From positions 186,001-250,000 of the forward strand of contig NW_026777157.1 of assembly GCF_030936135.1 (NCBI RefSeq): DNA of 64,000 nucleotides, in the 5' to 3' direction. The notes below the pieces were generated by a model. That model was given only the letters and a program-made list of their open reading frames with translations. It was not told the origin of the DNA and ran no database searches. The first letter of the stretch is position 1; every line of letters starts with the position of its first letter. The position numbers were made by a program, and so were the translations under genes. Below are positions 1 through 13,919 of this stretch, piece after piece. Origin of the DNA: Gavia stellata. Lineage: Eukaryota > Chordata > Aves > Gaviiformes > Gaviidae.

Positions 1-387
1 ACCTGGTCCCACTGAACCAGTCGGTCTCCTAGAGAAGGGAAAGTATCTCCTTCCTTGAATCCGATTTGTGCACATACACTAATCTCTGTCAAAATCAGAA
101 GATGGAAACAGACATTGTTGAGATGGAGACAGATGAATCGGCTTCCCTTCAACAGCCACAATGACTTTATCCTACCTCACTATCCTGAAGTGGGAAACGC
201 ATATTAAGATACATCACTTGTCTCAACTACGCAATTTTTATCTACGTGCACCTGCTGACAGCCTCAAAAAATACATCTGGATTATGGTCTTCCCTTTAAA
301 TTCATCAGTTCTAAAGGTGTCAATGCCAACGTTAACCCATTCACTGGACAAGTTTTGGCAAGTAAGTGACAAGTGGATGACTGCCAC
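1..387. other. Unassigned sequence
   Basis: I see no exon with convincing splice borders and no repeat that I recognise. A 79-codon open frame starts at 161, but it has no homology I know and no splice context. It ends where an LTR-like element begins. Confidence 0.5.
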
Positions 388-1525
388 TGTCGTGGTTTAG
401 TCCCAGCCGGACTAATCACCACACAGCCACTCACTCACTCCCCTTCCTCAGCTGGACAGGAGAGAGAAAATATGACGAAAGGCTCGTAGGTCGAGACAAG
501 GACATAGGGAGATCACTCACCAATTATCATCATGGGCAAAATAGACTTGACTTGGGGAAATTAGTTTAATTTATTACCAATCAAAATCAGAGTAGGAGAA
601 TGAGAAATAAAACCAAATCTTAAAAAAACACCACCTTCCCCCCACCCCTCCCTTCTTCCCGGGCTCAGCTTCACTCCCGATTTTCTCTACCTCTTCCCCC
701 CGAGCGGCGCAGGGGGATGGGGAATGGGGGTTGCGGTCAGTTCATCACACGTTGTTTTTGCCACTCCTTCCTCCTCACACTCTTCCCCTGCTCCAGCGTG
801 GGGTCCCTCCCACGGGAGACAGTTCTCCACAAACTTCTCCAACGTGGGTCCTTCCCACGGGCTGCAGTTCTTCACGAACTGCTCCAGCATGGGTCCTTTC
901 CACGGGGTGCAGTTCTTCAGGAACAGACTGCTCCAGCGTGGGTCCCCCGTGGGGTCGCAAGTCCTGCCAGCAAACCTGCTCCAGCGTGGGCTCCTCTCTC
1001 CACGGCTCCACAGGTTCTGCCAGGAGCCTGCTCCAGCAGGGGCTTCCCACAGGATCACAGCCTCCTTCGGGCATCCACCTGCTCCAGCGTCGGGTCCTCC
1101 ATGGGCTGCAGGTGGATATCTGCTCCACCGTGGACCTCCATGGGCTGCAGGGGGACAGCCTGCTTCACCATGGTCTTCACCACGGGCTGCAGGGGAAATC
1201 TCTGCTCCGGCGCCTGGAGCCTCTCCTCCCCCTCCTTCTGCACTGACCTTGGTGTCTGCAGAGTTGTCTCTCTCACATACTCTCACTCCTCTCTTCCCCG
1301 GCTGCCATTTCCCAGTTTTGCCCCCTCTTCTTCAATAGGTTATCACAGAGGCGCTACCACTGTTGCTGATTAGTTTGGCCTTAGCCAGTGGCAGGTCCGT
1401 CTTGGAGCCGGCTGGCATTGGCTCTATCAGACGTAGGGGAAGTTTCTAGCAGCTTCTCACAGAAGCCACCCCTGTAGCCCCCCGTCCCACTACCAAAACG
1501 CTGCCATGCAAACCCAATACAGAGG
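388..1525 (-). mobile_element. Antisense LTR-like element (avian ERV type)
   Basis: The segment opens with TGTCGTGGTTTAG and ends near CCATGCAAACCCAATAC, words that I associate with very common bird LTR-type repeats. Read on the minus strand it carries an AATAAA signal (plus-strand tttatt at 570-575) and an internal tandem repeat. Open frames run on both strands through the repeat but have no protein family resemblance. The right end abuts a CR1 at about 1,529. Family assignment rests on memory of the repeat, not on a search, and no target-site duplication was found. Confidence 0.6.
775..1200 (-). repeat. Internal 50-60 bp tandem repeat
   Basis: Units built around CTGCTCCAGCGTGGGTCC, then CACGGGCTGCAG, then TTCTTCACGAACTG recur about eight times with small changes. 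The repeat lies inside the LTR-like element. It explains the overlapping long open frames seen in several phases on both strands. Confidence 0.75.
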
Positions 1526-1528
1526 GCT

Positions 1529-3172
1529 AAGGAGACTCTTCATCCTTTACTGGACGCAGTGGGAAACATAGCGACAAAGGATGAGGAAAAGGCTGAGGTA
1601 CTTCATGCCTTCCTTGCCTCAGTCTTTAACAGTAAGACCAGTTGTTCTCTGAGGACCCAACTCCCCGAGCTGGAAGACAGGGATGGGGAACAGCATAAAG
1701 CCCCCACAATCCAAGGGGAAATGGTTAGCAACCTGCTACACCGCTTAGACACACACGAGTCTATGGGGCCGGATGGGATGCACCCAAGGGCACTGAGGGA
1801 GCTGGCGGAAGTGCTCACCAAGCCCCTTGCCATCATCTACCAGCAGTCCTGGCTAAGCTGGGAGGTCCCAGCAGACCGGACATTAGCAAATGTGACACCC
1901 ATCTTCAAGAAGGGCCGGAAGGAGGATCTGGGGAACTACAGGCCTGTCAGGCTGACCTTGGTGCCAGGGAAGGTTATGGAGCAGATAGTCTCGAGCGCCG
2001 TCACGCGGTATGTACAGAACAACCAGACGATCAGGCCCAGTCAGCGTGGGCTTAGGAAAGGCAGGTCCTGCCTGACTAACCTGACCTTCTTCTACAACAA
2101 GGTGACCCGCTTAGTGGATGAGGGAAAGGCTGTGGATATAGTCTACCTAGACTTTAGTAAAGCCTTTGACACTGTTTCCCACAGCAGTCTCCTGGAGAAA
2201 CTGGCTGCTCAGGGCTTGAACAGGAATACGCTTTGCTGGGTAAAAAACTGGCTGGATGGCCGGGCCCAAAGGGTTGTGGTGAATGGAGTTAAACCCAGTT
2301 GGCGGCCAGTCACAAGCGGTGGTCCTCAGGGCTCAGTATTGGGGCCAGCTCTGTTTAACATCTTTACTGATGATCTGGATGAGGGGATCGAGTGCGCCCT
2401 CAGGAAGATCCACCTGGATCACAACAACCCCATGCAACGCTACAGGCTTGGAGAAGAGTGTTGATCTGCTTGAGTGGCCGGAAAGCTGCCCAGTGGAAAA
2501 GGACCTGGGGGTGCTGGTCAACAGCCGGCTGAAGATGAGCCAGCAGTGTGCCCAGGTGGCCAAGGCGGCCAACAGCATCCTGGCCTGTATCAGAAACAGG
2601 GGGGCCAGCACGAGTAGGGCGGTGATTGTGCCCCTGGACTCGGCGCTGGTGAGGCCGCACCTCGAATACTGTGTGCAGTTTTGGGCCCCTCACTACAAGA
2701 AGGACAGTGAGGTGCTCGAGCGTGTCCAAAAAAAGCAACGAAGCTGGTGAGGGGTCTGGAGCACAAGTCTTATGAGGAGCAGTTGAGAGAACTGGGGTTG
2801 TTTAGTCTGGAGGAGGCTGAGGGGAGACCTTATCACTCTCTACAACTACCTGAAAGGAGGTTGTAGAGAGGTGGGTGTCAGCCTCTTTTCCCAGGTGACA
2901 AGCGATAGGACAAGGGGAAATGGCCTCAAGTTGCGCCAGGGGAGGTTTAGACTCGATATTAGGAAAAATTTCTTCACCAAAAGGGTTGTCAGACACTGGA
3001 ACAGGCTGTCCAGGGAGGTGGTTGAGTCACCATCCCTGGAGGTATTTAAAAGATGTGTGGATGAGGCGCTTAGGGACATGGCTTAGTGGTGGACTTGGCA
3101 GTGTTAGGTTTACAGTTGGATTTGATGATCTTAAAGGTCTTTTCCAACCTAAATGGTTCTCTGATTCTAAAT
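1529..3172 (+). pseudogene. 5'-truncated CR1 LINE, reverse transcriptase relic
   Basis: Translated pieces match the CR1 ORF2 reverse transcriptase: a fingers segment with [12 protein letters not shown], then NYRPVRLT, then [15 protein letters not shown], then [10 protein letters not shown]. The endonuclease and 5' half are absent. The FADD catalytic segment is also missing: at about 2,403 the sequence jumps from [10 protein letters not shown] into a later region. Reading then moves between frames (to 2,464, then to 2,750, then 2,871-3,086), so no full enzyme is possible. The end resembles the CR1 3' consensus (GATCTTAAAGGTCTTTTCC, about 3,127). The same family appears nearly complete at 43.1-46.8 kb. 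Confidence 0.9.
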
Positions 3173-5599
3173 CTTGATCATCTACATTCATGCAATACCA
3201 TCTGTTCCATCCCATGAATACCACCTCTCATTTTTCTTTTATGTACCATTTCACCCCCTCTCCTCATCCTCTTAACCATCTCACCACAAAAGTTTCAGAT
3301 TCTAAACAAATGACAAGAGCTCTTAGAGCTCCTTGGAAGATGGGTCTTGATATGTCCAACTGTAACAATGATTTCAGCAGCAGTGAAAGAACGACACTAA
3401 ACATAACAAAACCCACCACACCCACATCCCAAGCTTTCACATACTAACTGCACATGACAGAGCAGGGTTTTCAGGGCAGAGCACCAAGAACCAAAACACA
3501 AAGCAAACTTGTGACAAGCAGCAGCTGAGACCTTCTGAAAGCAGGAGACCATATTGCTGGAACTGTTAAGACAATTACCTCACTTTAACAACAGGTACAA
3601 AAATAAGTTACTTTACTGCCTCTCTCAGTATAAACAACCAAAAGCTTTCTGTCCACATTATCAATCAGTTTGAATTTGAAAATTAAATCTGTTGCAGTAG
3701 TAGTTAGGCAGGTGTGCAAGGTTATCAAGCAATGCAAAAATCAGACAGGACTGTGATTCTACAAGTGACAGGCAATGGGGGAATTCTTCAGCAACGCTAC
3801 AAAACAGCACAGCATTTCCACCTCAGTTCACTTCTCTTCATTGCTCAGCTGGTTCACAGAGAACGCCAGTTTCATGACTGCAGTGTTGTCAGAGAAAACA
3901 GAAACACCTCTCATCACCAGAAAAGCAGTTTGGGTTATTTTGTGTATTTAAACCTCCCCACCCTCCCCCCCAAAAAAAAGGTTGTAAAGGATCTTTTTTT
4001 CTAAATTGGCACTGCAATCACAACCAAAAGCAAAGACTAAACTTGAATTCTCTGATTGAGAAGGCTAGAGATTTATCTTTTAGCTTAAAAAAGAATACTA
4101 CAAATACGTCACTGCAGATGGGTAATAGCAACCCAAAATTACACGGTAATCACTACCGTTTGTTTTGCATGATGCTTACGAAGCAACAGAGAAGCATTAT
4201 CAGCAGGGTGGAAAGAGGAAAAAAATGGAAAGATCAACTACTGATTCTGGGCAACTAAAAGCATACACCAGAAACCAGCAGAAATCTTCGTCAAAACACT
4301 TCATCAACCGCTACACAGGCTGCAGAGAGCTTATTTAAGTTAACAAATGTATAGAATACAGTAAGCTGTTTAAGAGACCTTACTTTAGGACAACAAAATA
4401 ATTAAAAATCTAGAATCATTGAAATTTTATTGTGCATTAGAAAAGTTCTTTTAAACAACACTTAAAGCACCAGATTCTGAACTGTGATTCACAAACCATG
4501 AGTCAATACCTGTACACTCTTAGTCATCTTCTTTATTTTCCACTTGGATGAATAAAATGGATGCTGCAGCATGCTTTGCTGTATGTGTATGGGGATGGCC
4601 AAAGTCTAAGAAAGCATGGTTTATGCACCAATGAACACCAGGCAATGCCTTTGAACATCAAAGTCTACATTAGTTTGTAGCACCTCATCTGCTTTTTCAA
4701 CAGCAGACTAAGTATGTTTCCTTTTACATCGTCTTCCTTTCAACATGAGGTCTTAAGCAGATCAGAGCATTTGCTCTGCCTTGTCTTTTTCCTCCTTTCT
4801 TCTACTCAAATTTGCTGTTTGAGCAGATGGAAAGTCTTAAGGATATCTCAGCTATATCCACCGGTATACAAAACTGATAAGTGTTTAGAAAATCAACAAG
4901 TAGAAGAGGCATTAAAGAACAGAGAACTTCTTTAACAGTATTTCAGAATATTATTTGAGATTTGCTTTAGAGAAATGCATAGATTCTCTGCACAGTGAAT
5001 TTCAGAGTTGTAAGACATATAACATGGACTATGAACATTAAGCTTCAACAAGAATTGGCAAATCTCACAGATAGAAGTCCTGCCAACAAATACGATAGTC
5101 ACAGTAAAAGAGTGAGCTCTTTAAGAGGCACAGGAAGGAACCCATGAAAAATACAGCATCTTTCCATCCAACAAACTTGCAGGAAAATTGCGCAAGACAG
5201 TAAAAAGGATGCTTGAACAAAGACTAGTCTAAAATTGCACAAGTAAAGCTAAGGGTCTATAATAGAACCTAGTTTCTATGTGCTAAATCAAAGCTAAGCC
5301 CACTGAATTAGCAACAAAACAACTCCACCCCTTTTTGCTTCTGGAATCTCATGCTACAGGAAGAGAAAGTTCCATGCTAACATTTATTTCTAAAGAAAAA
5401 AAAGCATAGTGCAGATAAGCTGTTGCTGGTTTAGCTTTGCTGAATGTTTAATAACAGGTTTTGCTTCCTCTTCATAAAAGGAAAAGTTACAAATGCCACA
5501 AGAACGAACAGTCATTAGTCATGTCTTCACCTCCCCAGCATGTTTTACAATGACTGAGGAGGGAATGACCTGAACAGCCTCAAGCCAAATTAGCAGTTC
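3173..5599. other. AT-rich unassigned DNA, probably intronic
   Basis: Apart from one exon-like block at 4,520-4,605 on the minus strand, I see no gene, repeat family or RNA. The base composition and lack of long frames suit an intron or intergenic DNA. The right edge is the start of LTR1. Confidence 0.5.
4520..4605 (-). CDS. Exon-like block, possible last coding exon
   Basis: On the minus strand an acceptor (CTTTCTTAG, ending at 4,606) is followed by 27 open codons and TAA at 4,522-4,520. The peptide begins FGHPHTHTAKHAAASILF and ends in an acidic tail ENKEDD. I do not recognise it. It lies downstream of, and on the same strand as, the exon series at 8.0-9.6 kb, so it could be the C-terminus of that gene, with LTR1 and a CR1 inside the intron. 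A block this short could be open by chance, so treat it as a candidate. Confidence 0.3.
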
Positions 5600-6520
5600 T
5601 GTTGTAAATACTCTGATTTTTCTAAAATAATCACAATATGATCATATAGAAAGGTTAAATTTGATTAATAAATAAAATAATAAAATACAAATGCATAAGT
5701 TAGGATTCTTAAGTTAGAAACAATAACCATAGGAACCTCACCAGGGAGTCGCTGTTCTGTACTAAGGGACCAACAGTGACGAGATGGAACGATGAAGAAT
5801 CGAATAGAAAAGTCTTGTTTGAGTCCTGTGACAATGTGACCTGATACGCACCAGTGATGCGGCTTGGAAAATTCCTTACCTTTCCCATCTTGATTCGAAT
5901 ATCAAGAATGCCAATCAATAAATATTAATAGAAATAACCACTGATTAATTTAAGTATGGATATTGAGAGAATAGTATAATCCAGAGAGCGATTAATAAAA
6001 ATTAAATTATATATATTCTGTATGAAGGTAACCAGGTATGATTTATCTGTGATTCAATCATAAACTAACTGTTGAACAATGTAGCATTGTGAATAGGTAG
6101 AATTTGCCTGTCAAGAGAACGATAAGTTACAGGCCTGGCCCCTAAACCGAGGAAAACTTAAGAAGATTCCAAGAATGGGATTTAGCATGCGCAAAGATGG
6201 GGTTCAACTAGAGGACACCATGAGGAAGACTATGGACGACCACCAGAGGACCTTAGACGACCACCTGCGTACCTGAAGGCGCATGCGTCACGAGCATTTA
6301 CATAGACTAACGAGTTCTCGGAAACTCCATGAATATGTTAACTGTTTCTTGGAAATATGATGAATATGTATCCTTTGATTGTCTATAACTTTTGTAGCAG
6401 AGAAACTAAACATGCACGCTAGGTGGAGTGATCCCCTGTGCGTCCAGCGCTGCACTAAAGAAGTGCCTGCTCACCTACATACATTGTGTAGATGAGTTTT
6501 TATATTACAGATTTGTAACA
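5600..6520 (+). mobile_element. Solo LTR (LTR1)
   Basis: The element starts TGTTGTAAATACTCTG and ends TACAGATTTGTAACA, giving TGTT...AACA termini. It is closely similar to the 3' LTR of the ERV at 22,332-23,274 and almost identical to the one at 60,248-61,178. No retroviral internal sequence adjoins it. The 5-6 bases on each side (cagttc and ggctgg) do not match, so no target-site duplication is visible. The copy therefore probably took part in a rearrangement and is not a clean insertion. Confidence 0.85.
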
Positions 6521-6715
6521 GGCTGGCTAACCCAGGGAGGAACTGCAACCACATACACCAGCATAGGCTTCTCAGACTCTGCAGGCAGGGTGCCGGGGGC
6601 AGTGAGGAGGCGTCCAGGGGACAGCAGCATGGAGCAACATCATCTCACACCCCGTGTGTGAAAGCAGAATGACGGGGCACCCGTCTCCACCCTCCGCTGG
6701 ACTCCTTGCCCACAG

Positions 6716-7560
6716 ACATGGAAAAAACTGATCGAGGACGCAAAGTTCAAGGGCACGCTGGGCTGCAGCCACCATTCGGTTGTAGAATTTAAAAACCAGA
6801 GAGAAGCGAGCAAACCAGCAGAATCACAATGCTGGACTTCAGCAGAGCAGACTGCTGCTTCCTGAAGAGCTTCCAGGCAGGAGCCAACAGGAGACTGGCC
6901 TGGAGGGCAAAGGGGAGCAGGGCAACGGGTTGAACTTCAAGGACAACAGCCCCCACCTCCCCAGACACCAGAAGGGTCCATGCCAAGACACAGAGTTGGT
7001 CACAAGTAGCAGAAGGCCAGCACTGACAGACAGGAAACTCCTGACCCAGCTCAAACACCAAAAAGGAAGAACACCCAAGGCGCACGCAGAGATGGGACAC
7101 CCAGGACGAACAGAGAGACACTGCGCAAGCATGCAGGGATGGACTGTGGAAAGCCACAGCTTAGCTGGAGACAAACCAGGAAGAGAGGAAGGACAACAGG
7201 AAGGGCTTCTGGAAGCAGAAGGAAGCCTAAGGGAAACGCAAGCCACTGCTCAACAGGAAGGCAACTTACTGGCAAAGGACAGGGGAAAAGCTAGAAAAGA
7301 TGCTACCCGGGGCAGGGATGTGTGGGCAGGGGGGGTGTGGGGGTGTTTCTGGGTGGGATTCTGACTCAAGACAAGGAAAGGTGCTCACCACGAGGGTGCC
7401 CAAGCACTGGAACAAGTTGCCAGAGACGATGCTGAATCTGCCTCCTTGGAGATACCCCAAACAGGGCTGCACGCAGCACGGAGCAACATGATCTGACTGG
7501 ACCTGCTCTGAGCAGGAAATCAGACCAGATGGCAGCGGGAGGACCCCCCCGGCCTACCCC
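6716..7560 (+). pseudogene. Decayed CR1 LINE fragment
   Basis: Short stretches resemble CR1 ORF2. At 6,830-6,850 the text for a TMLDFSRAD-like peptide matches the CR1 segment after the endonuclease. At 7,030-7,190 there are remnants of the lysine-rich linker. At 7,375-7,450 a VPKHWNKLPETM-like peptide matches the CR1 C-terminus, followed by a decayed 3' end. Frames are broken throughout and the central reverse transcriptase is gone. A near-identical copy lies at 61,374-62,218. Confidence 0.65.
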
Positions 7561-8001
7561 AGTCTACGAATCCCCAGTGATTTCTCATGTCACTCCAGTA
7601 TTCCCCAAATTCATCACCAGCAACTGCTCATGTTAAGAGCTCTACAAAAGCGTTTGCAGAGCACTATACTTGCTCCTAGGACACCCGGGGACTTGCTGAA
7701 GACAGCAACCCTTGCCTTCCATCGCTTCTAGAGAACCAAAGCACAGCAAGCCTAGGGCACACTAAAGCCATTGCAGACAGGCAACAGAAACGAAGGCAGA
7801 GTTTAAAGGCTAGGTCTTCCCATCTGAAGCCATCTGAGGCCACACGGGGGCAAGTAAAACAGTTCTAGAAAGCACAGGGCTGGCAGGCACATGAGAAGAC
7901 ACAGGAGAGTTCCTCCTGGGGAAAGCTGGCCATGTTCAGCTCAAGTTCCTCCCCCCACCTTTCTCTCCCTGGGGAGGAAGAAGAAACCACATTCAGCTAA
8001 C
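7561..8001. other. Unassigned, probably intronic
   Basis: No gene or recognised repeat is visible between the CR1 relic and the exon-like block at 8,002-8,116. The same sequence recurs at 62,219-62,659. Confidence 0.5.
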
Positions 8002-8116
8002 CTTGCTTTCACCCTGTTGTGGAGGGCACCCAGTAACTCAATGAACTGGTCAGACTCTTGGGCGGTATCTGATACAGAGACATCCCCCTTCGGGCTCAAT
8101 AGAAAAGTCTTTATAG
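8002..8116 (-). CDS. Internal exon of an unrecognised gene (copy 1)
   Basis: On the minus strand an acceptor (TTGTCTAG) is followed by 2 nt, 37 open codons and 2 nt, then a GTTAGC donor. The peptide starts IKTFLLSPKGDVSVSDT and continues with ESDQFIELLGALHNRVKA. The mixed hydrophobic and acidic composition looks like a real protein rather than random translation. It shares strand and region with the four phase-compatible exons at 8,984-9,624. The phase does not join directly to the exon ending at 8,984, so at least one exon between them is missing or unseen. I do not recognise the family. The copy at 62,660-62,774 appears unchanged. Confidence 0.5.
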
Positions 8117-8983
8117 CTAGACAATAGAAATCTACATACAGGTATCAGTATTTACAGACTTCTAAACTATCAGTACTTTTACAGAAATAGCATCCATAAA
8201 AACATTCCCATTTAAGTATAACTGCGGGCAGGACTACGCTTCAAGCACAGAGAACCACACAGAGCAAAGGGAAAGCACGTTGACCCACAACAGCTATCTC
8301 AGGATGGCTCAGGAGCGATATTACTCTGCAAGGGTCCACAACAACCAGAAACCTTGCTACTGGCCTCCCCACAGGGAACAAGTGTTCCTCGCTTGCTTTT
8401 CCCAAATGCAAGATGCTACCACAAGTGCCAGCCATGACGCCGTCTTTACCAAGCAGAAAGGGGAATCCCTCCACCCTACTAAGTGAATTCCCCTTGGGAA
8501 GGCAGAGAGGAAGGAACCAAGGAGATTGCCCTTCAGGAATGCAATAAGCCTTGGACAGAACAGGCTGATCTAAGAACAGACAGGAATTTTTATGAAATAC
8601 GTCAAGTGGAAGGTGGTTTGGCCTTGGCCTTTTCCCACTTGCTAGCAAGAAGTAATGCATTTCAAAGCAAAGGCTATTCTAGAATAATCTGAGGTGCTGC
8701 TGCTAAACGTCCCCATTTCGCGTGGCTGGGTGCAAGCGGACCTGTCAGACAGACAGACAAGAGCTGTCAGGTACCGGTACTTGGAGGATACGCATATAGG
8801 AAAAGCTAGGAGAAGGCAGAACAGGCTACACGTGGCTTTCAGTCGGGTCAAAGCATTCCGCACCATCACTAAGCACGAGTGGGAACACGAGCTACCGCTA
8901 CACTAGCTTGTGAAATCTGGACTAGGTGTCAGCTAAACAAGGCATTCCTTTCTACCAGGTTTTGCTTCCATTCAACTTCTCAC

Positions 8984-9624
8984 CTCCAGAATACTCTTTC
9001 TTTGCAACTCGTGTTTCTTACCATCAAGCCTGAAAGACATCTAAGAGCGGATCCCTGCCCTGTATCGCAGAGAAGCCAACTTGGTGACCAGTCTGCTCTA
9101 GTCTCCTCACCTTAGTTTCAAGCTTGTCAGAAGATCCTGCAAGAGACGAGCGGCATTACTACACTGTGATACAGAAGAACAATAACACAGAGCGACTCAC
9201 TTCTGGGTTGCCAAACGTAACGGTTCTTTGAATTAGAGGTGGATTTTTCTGTTTTAAAAGTACAGATACTCCTGCGACAGCTCTTTAGAATACAATACAT
9301 CATCAACTAGCTGTCCCTACCTGTATTTCCTTGTTGTTAGTTTAGACAAGATCTTTCAAAACTCAGAGAAAAAAAAGGAAGATGAAAAAAACCAAACCCC
9401 AAACCCTAAAAAACTCTCAAAATCCCAAACTACAAGCCCAAAGAATCTGTTTCTTCAAGTCATAATAAAGTATTGAAACAAAATGTTATCTTACCTTCCA
9501 AAGTCCTACTACGAGTCCTGGATTCAGACTGAAGAGCTGGACAAGCTCATCAGCACCAACGGCTACACTACTTTCAGTCAGGTTAGCAAGATGGTATTCA
9601 GCAATTAAGGAACGTCGACGAGGT
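8984..9624 (-). CDS. Four consecutive exons of an unrecognised gene (copy 1)
   Basis: Four minus-strand exons have correct borders and phases that fit in order: 9,624-9,495 (1 nt plus 43 codons), 9,248-9,201 (16 codons), 9,136-9,111 (8 codons plus 2 nt) and 9,029-8,984 (1 nt plus 15 codons). Donors are GTAAGA, GTGAGT, GTGAGG and GTGAGA. Acceptors include CTCGTCTCTTGCAG. Peptide landmarks are AEYHLANLTESS, LFSLNPGLVVGLWK, NPPLIQRTVTFGNPE and GKKHELQRKSILE. The fit of four exons argues strongly for a genuine gene or a young relic. I cannot name the product. The upstream part would lie beyond 9,624, where the acrosin unit begins at about 10,620, so the gene is probably truncated here. Confidence 0.6.
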
Positions 9625-10619
9625 CTTTGAAAAGAAGAGACAGAATGTAGCAACAAGACTATGTCTCCTTATTTATGTAAAAGTTCAGCCCAATTTCATT
9701 TTTCACTCTGAAGTCTGACCAACAGCACATGATGGAAACAGTTTGGAAAGCATTCAGCATGCACAGCCATAAAATCACTTTTAAACAACTGCAGCATACG
9801 AGCAGGATCTCAACACCTAACAACTGAAATGCACAACGGTGAACAACATTTCACAAAGGTGAACAACAATTCTCTCTTTTCAGAGCTCTACTGCTAGGGG
9901 TTTTGTGTAAGCAGCATGTAGCCGATACTGTATGTATTAAAATGACACGTAAGACAGAGACATGTGGAAAACTCCTTGACAGCAACCTAATACGTACATA
10001 CCTCAAATACACACTTTTAATTTAAACATCTTTGCTCAGAATATAATGCCAGAAGAATACAGTACACACTTAAGTTACAAAACAACAGCTATCCCACATT
10101 GTGCTGTGGGCTATTTTTTTTATATGCATATACTTATATTGTACACGCAGCCAAACACCAAGTTCCCTACATTCACATACACACCTCTCCAACAGAAAAA
10201 AATAAACCTTAGTAACAGAGATCACCCCATTGTAGCCATCAACAGTTCCACTCTCAATGTCTCACATTAAATTCTCCTAGATTTACATGTTTGTTTCATG
10301 CTCATTTCGAGCTATGCCTTAGATTCAGCTTGCCAAGGCAGGACCTATCAGTCTGTATCTTGCATGCCAGTAGCTACATTAACCTATGAATTCATGTCAG
10401 AGCTTGCTGCATTATACCTATCTCTTGCTAAAAAGCCCTACCAATGAAGAGAAGGACACAGGCTTTGGAAGAAATATTACAGAGAAGCTTTCTAAGAAAC
10501 AGTTAACTTGTTAAGTCAAACCAAGGCCAGATAGCTCCTACAGACACATTATCAACCAGTTACACCAAAACCCCCTCAAAAATCCTCTATTAACACTCGC
10601 CCATTCTTGCTGGGAGCTC
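9625..10619. other. Unassigned, probably intronic
   Basis: AT-rich sequence with no recognisable exon or repeat. Its right edge, about 10,620, is where similarity to the acrosin-unit copy at 49,220 starts. It therefore contains or abuts a duplication breakpoint. Confidence 0.5.
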
Positions 10620-10804
10620 TGCTTTGGTTCTGAGAACCCTCCTCTCTGACCAGGCACGGTTTCAGCCCTTTTGAGTGGCTCTTTCCCTTTGTGCCCTACT
10701 TGACTGCCTGCAGCCTCGTTTTGCAGGCGCCGGGCGTGGAAGTCCTTGCCTCGCACGGGAGACTGAATTGGACTGAAGCATGGTTAGCTGTGAAAATTGG
10801 CAAG

Positions 10805-10810
10805 TTTATT
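10805..10810 (-). terminator. Polyadenylation signal of acrosin copy A
   Basis: The minus strand reads AATAAA here, about 93 bases past the stop codon of the last acrosin-like exon. The same signal in the same context occurs at 31,446-31,451, 36,484-36,489 and 49,406-49,411, so it is a conserved part of the 3' UTR of this family. Confidence 0.65.
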
Positions 10811-10902
10811 GGAAGAACTGAGTCAGCTTCAGCCCTTCAGCACTGCCAAGGAAATGGCGGTGGTACGCTGCCGGCTGCACTGGATCCTCTCCATCCTGCT
10901 GC

Positions 10903-12808
<1,906 letters not shown>

Positions 12809-12924
12809 CTGGAAGGCAGAGGGAGAGAGGGGTCAGAGGGAGCGGAGCCATGTGCTGCAGCCGCCCTGCAGTTGCCTGTCTTCTGCTTCATAATGGAAAG
12901 GGGAAAGCAGCGCTACGGAGGGCG

Positions 12925-13915
12925 TGACTGCCATAAAGGGCTCCTATAAAAAAAATGGTGAACCACTGCAAACAAGCCCAAGGGTGAAGCGCTCCGAAAG
13001 CCCCCCAGCGTGGAGCGCTCCCAAAATAATACCAAACACTGCAGGCATCCCACACACACAAAAAATAATGGTACAGGATTCCCCCAAAAAGGTAATGGTG
13101 ACAAGCTCCCAAAAGCCACAATGGTGAGGCACTCCTGCAGGGCTGCACTCCAGAAATCCTAGGTATTGTAATGTTCCAAAAAACAGCAAAACCATAAAGA
13201 GCTCCCAAAAAGCAAGATCGTGAAGCCCTCCAGCAAGCCCCAGGGTGCTAAGTTCCAAAAAAGTACCAGGCTGCAGAGCTCCAAACAAGGCCCAGGATGC
13301 CCGACTCCCGAAAATACCAAACGCACACTGCAGAATCTCCCCCCAGAAAAACCCCAAATGGTGCAGGGACGCCTTCCAAAACACCACCAAACGGTGCAGG
13401 ACTCCCCCCAAAAAACACCCAACAGTGAAGGACTCCCGCAAAAAAACACCCAAAGGTGCAGGACTCCCCCCCAAAAATTAACGGTGAACGGCTCCCAAAA
13501 ATCCAAATGGTGCTGCACTCCCCCGGAGCAGTGACATGAAGGCCTCAAAAAATCCCGCGTTTTGTAATATTCCAAAACATAGCAAAACCATGAAGGCCTC
13601 CAAAACACACAATGGTGAAGCCCTCCAAACAAGCCCCAGGGTGCAGAGCTCAAAAAAAGTGCCGGGTTGGAGACTCCCAAACACCCCAAATGATGCAGGA
13701 CTCCCTGAAAAACATGCAAATGGTGCAGGAGTCCCCCCCAAAAAAAACCTAAATAGTGCAAGACTTACCAGGAAAACAAAAAAGAAACGGTTTGCCCTCC
13801 TCTGGGGTGGAACAGTGAAGCACTCCAAGAATTCCCCGTTTTGTAATATTCCCCAAAATAGCAAAGCCATAAAGGGCTCCAAAAAACAAAATGGTGAACC
13901 ACTGAAAACATGCCT
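12925..13915. repeat. About 30-bp minisatellite with higher-order periods, block 1 (unit A)
   Basis: Units of 26-34 bp built around GGTGCAGAGCTCCAAAAA and GGTGCAGGACTCCCCC repeat throughout with substitutions and length changes. A box resembling TTGTAATATTCCAAAA recurs near 13,159, 13,558 and 13,841, marking a larger period of about 280-400 bp. The tract begins just upstream of acrosin exon 3, where intron 2 should be. Long minus-strand frames rich in Phe, Gly and Leu arise because the repeat lacks stop codons in that direction; I do not treat them as genes. Confidence 0.85.
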
Positions 13916-13919
13916 GTCA

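Noticed and set aside
687..1373. Overlapping frames of 199, 218 and 204 codons on opposite strands
   Set aside because: They lie in the tandem-repeat part of an LTR-like element; simultaneous openness on both strands is a property of the repeat.
6930..7364. 144-codon plus frame, also at 61,588
   Set aside because: The DNA is a decayed CR1; the frame is chance, although both duplicated copies keep it because they are recent.
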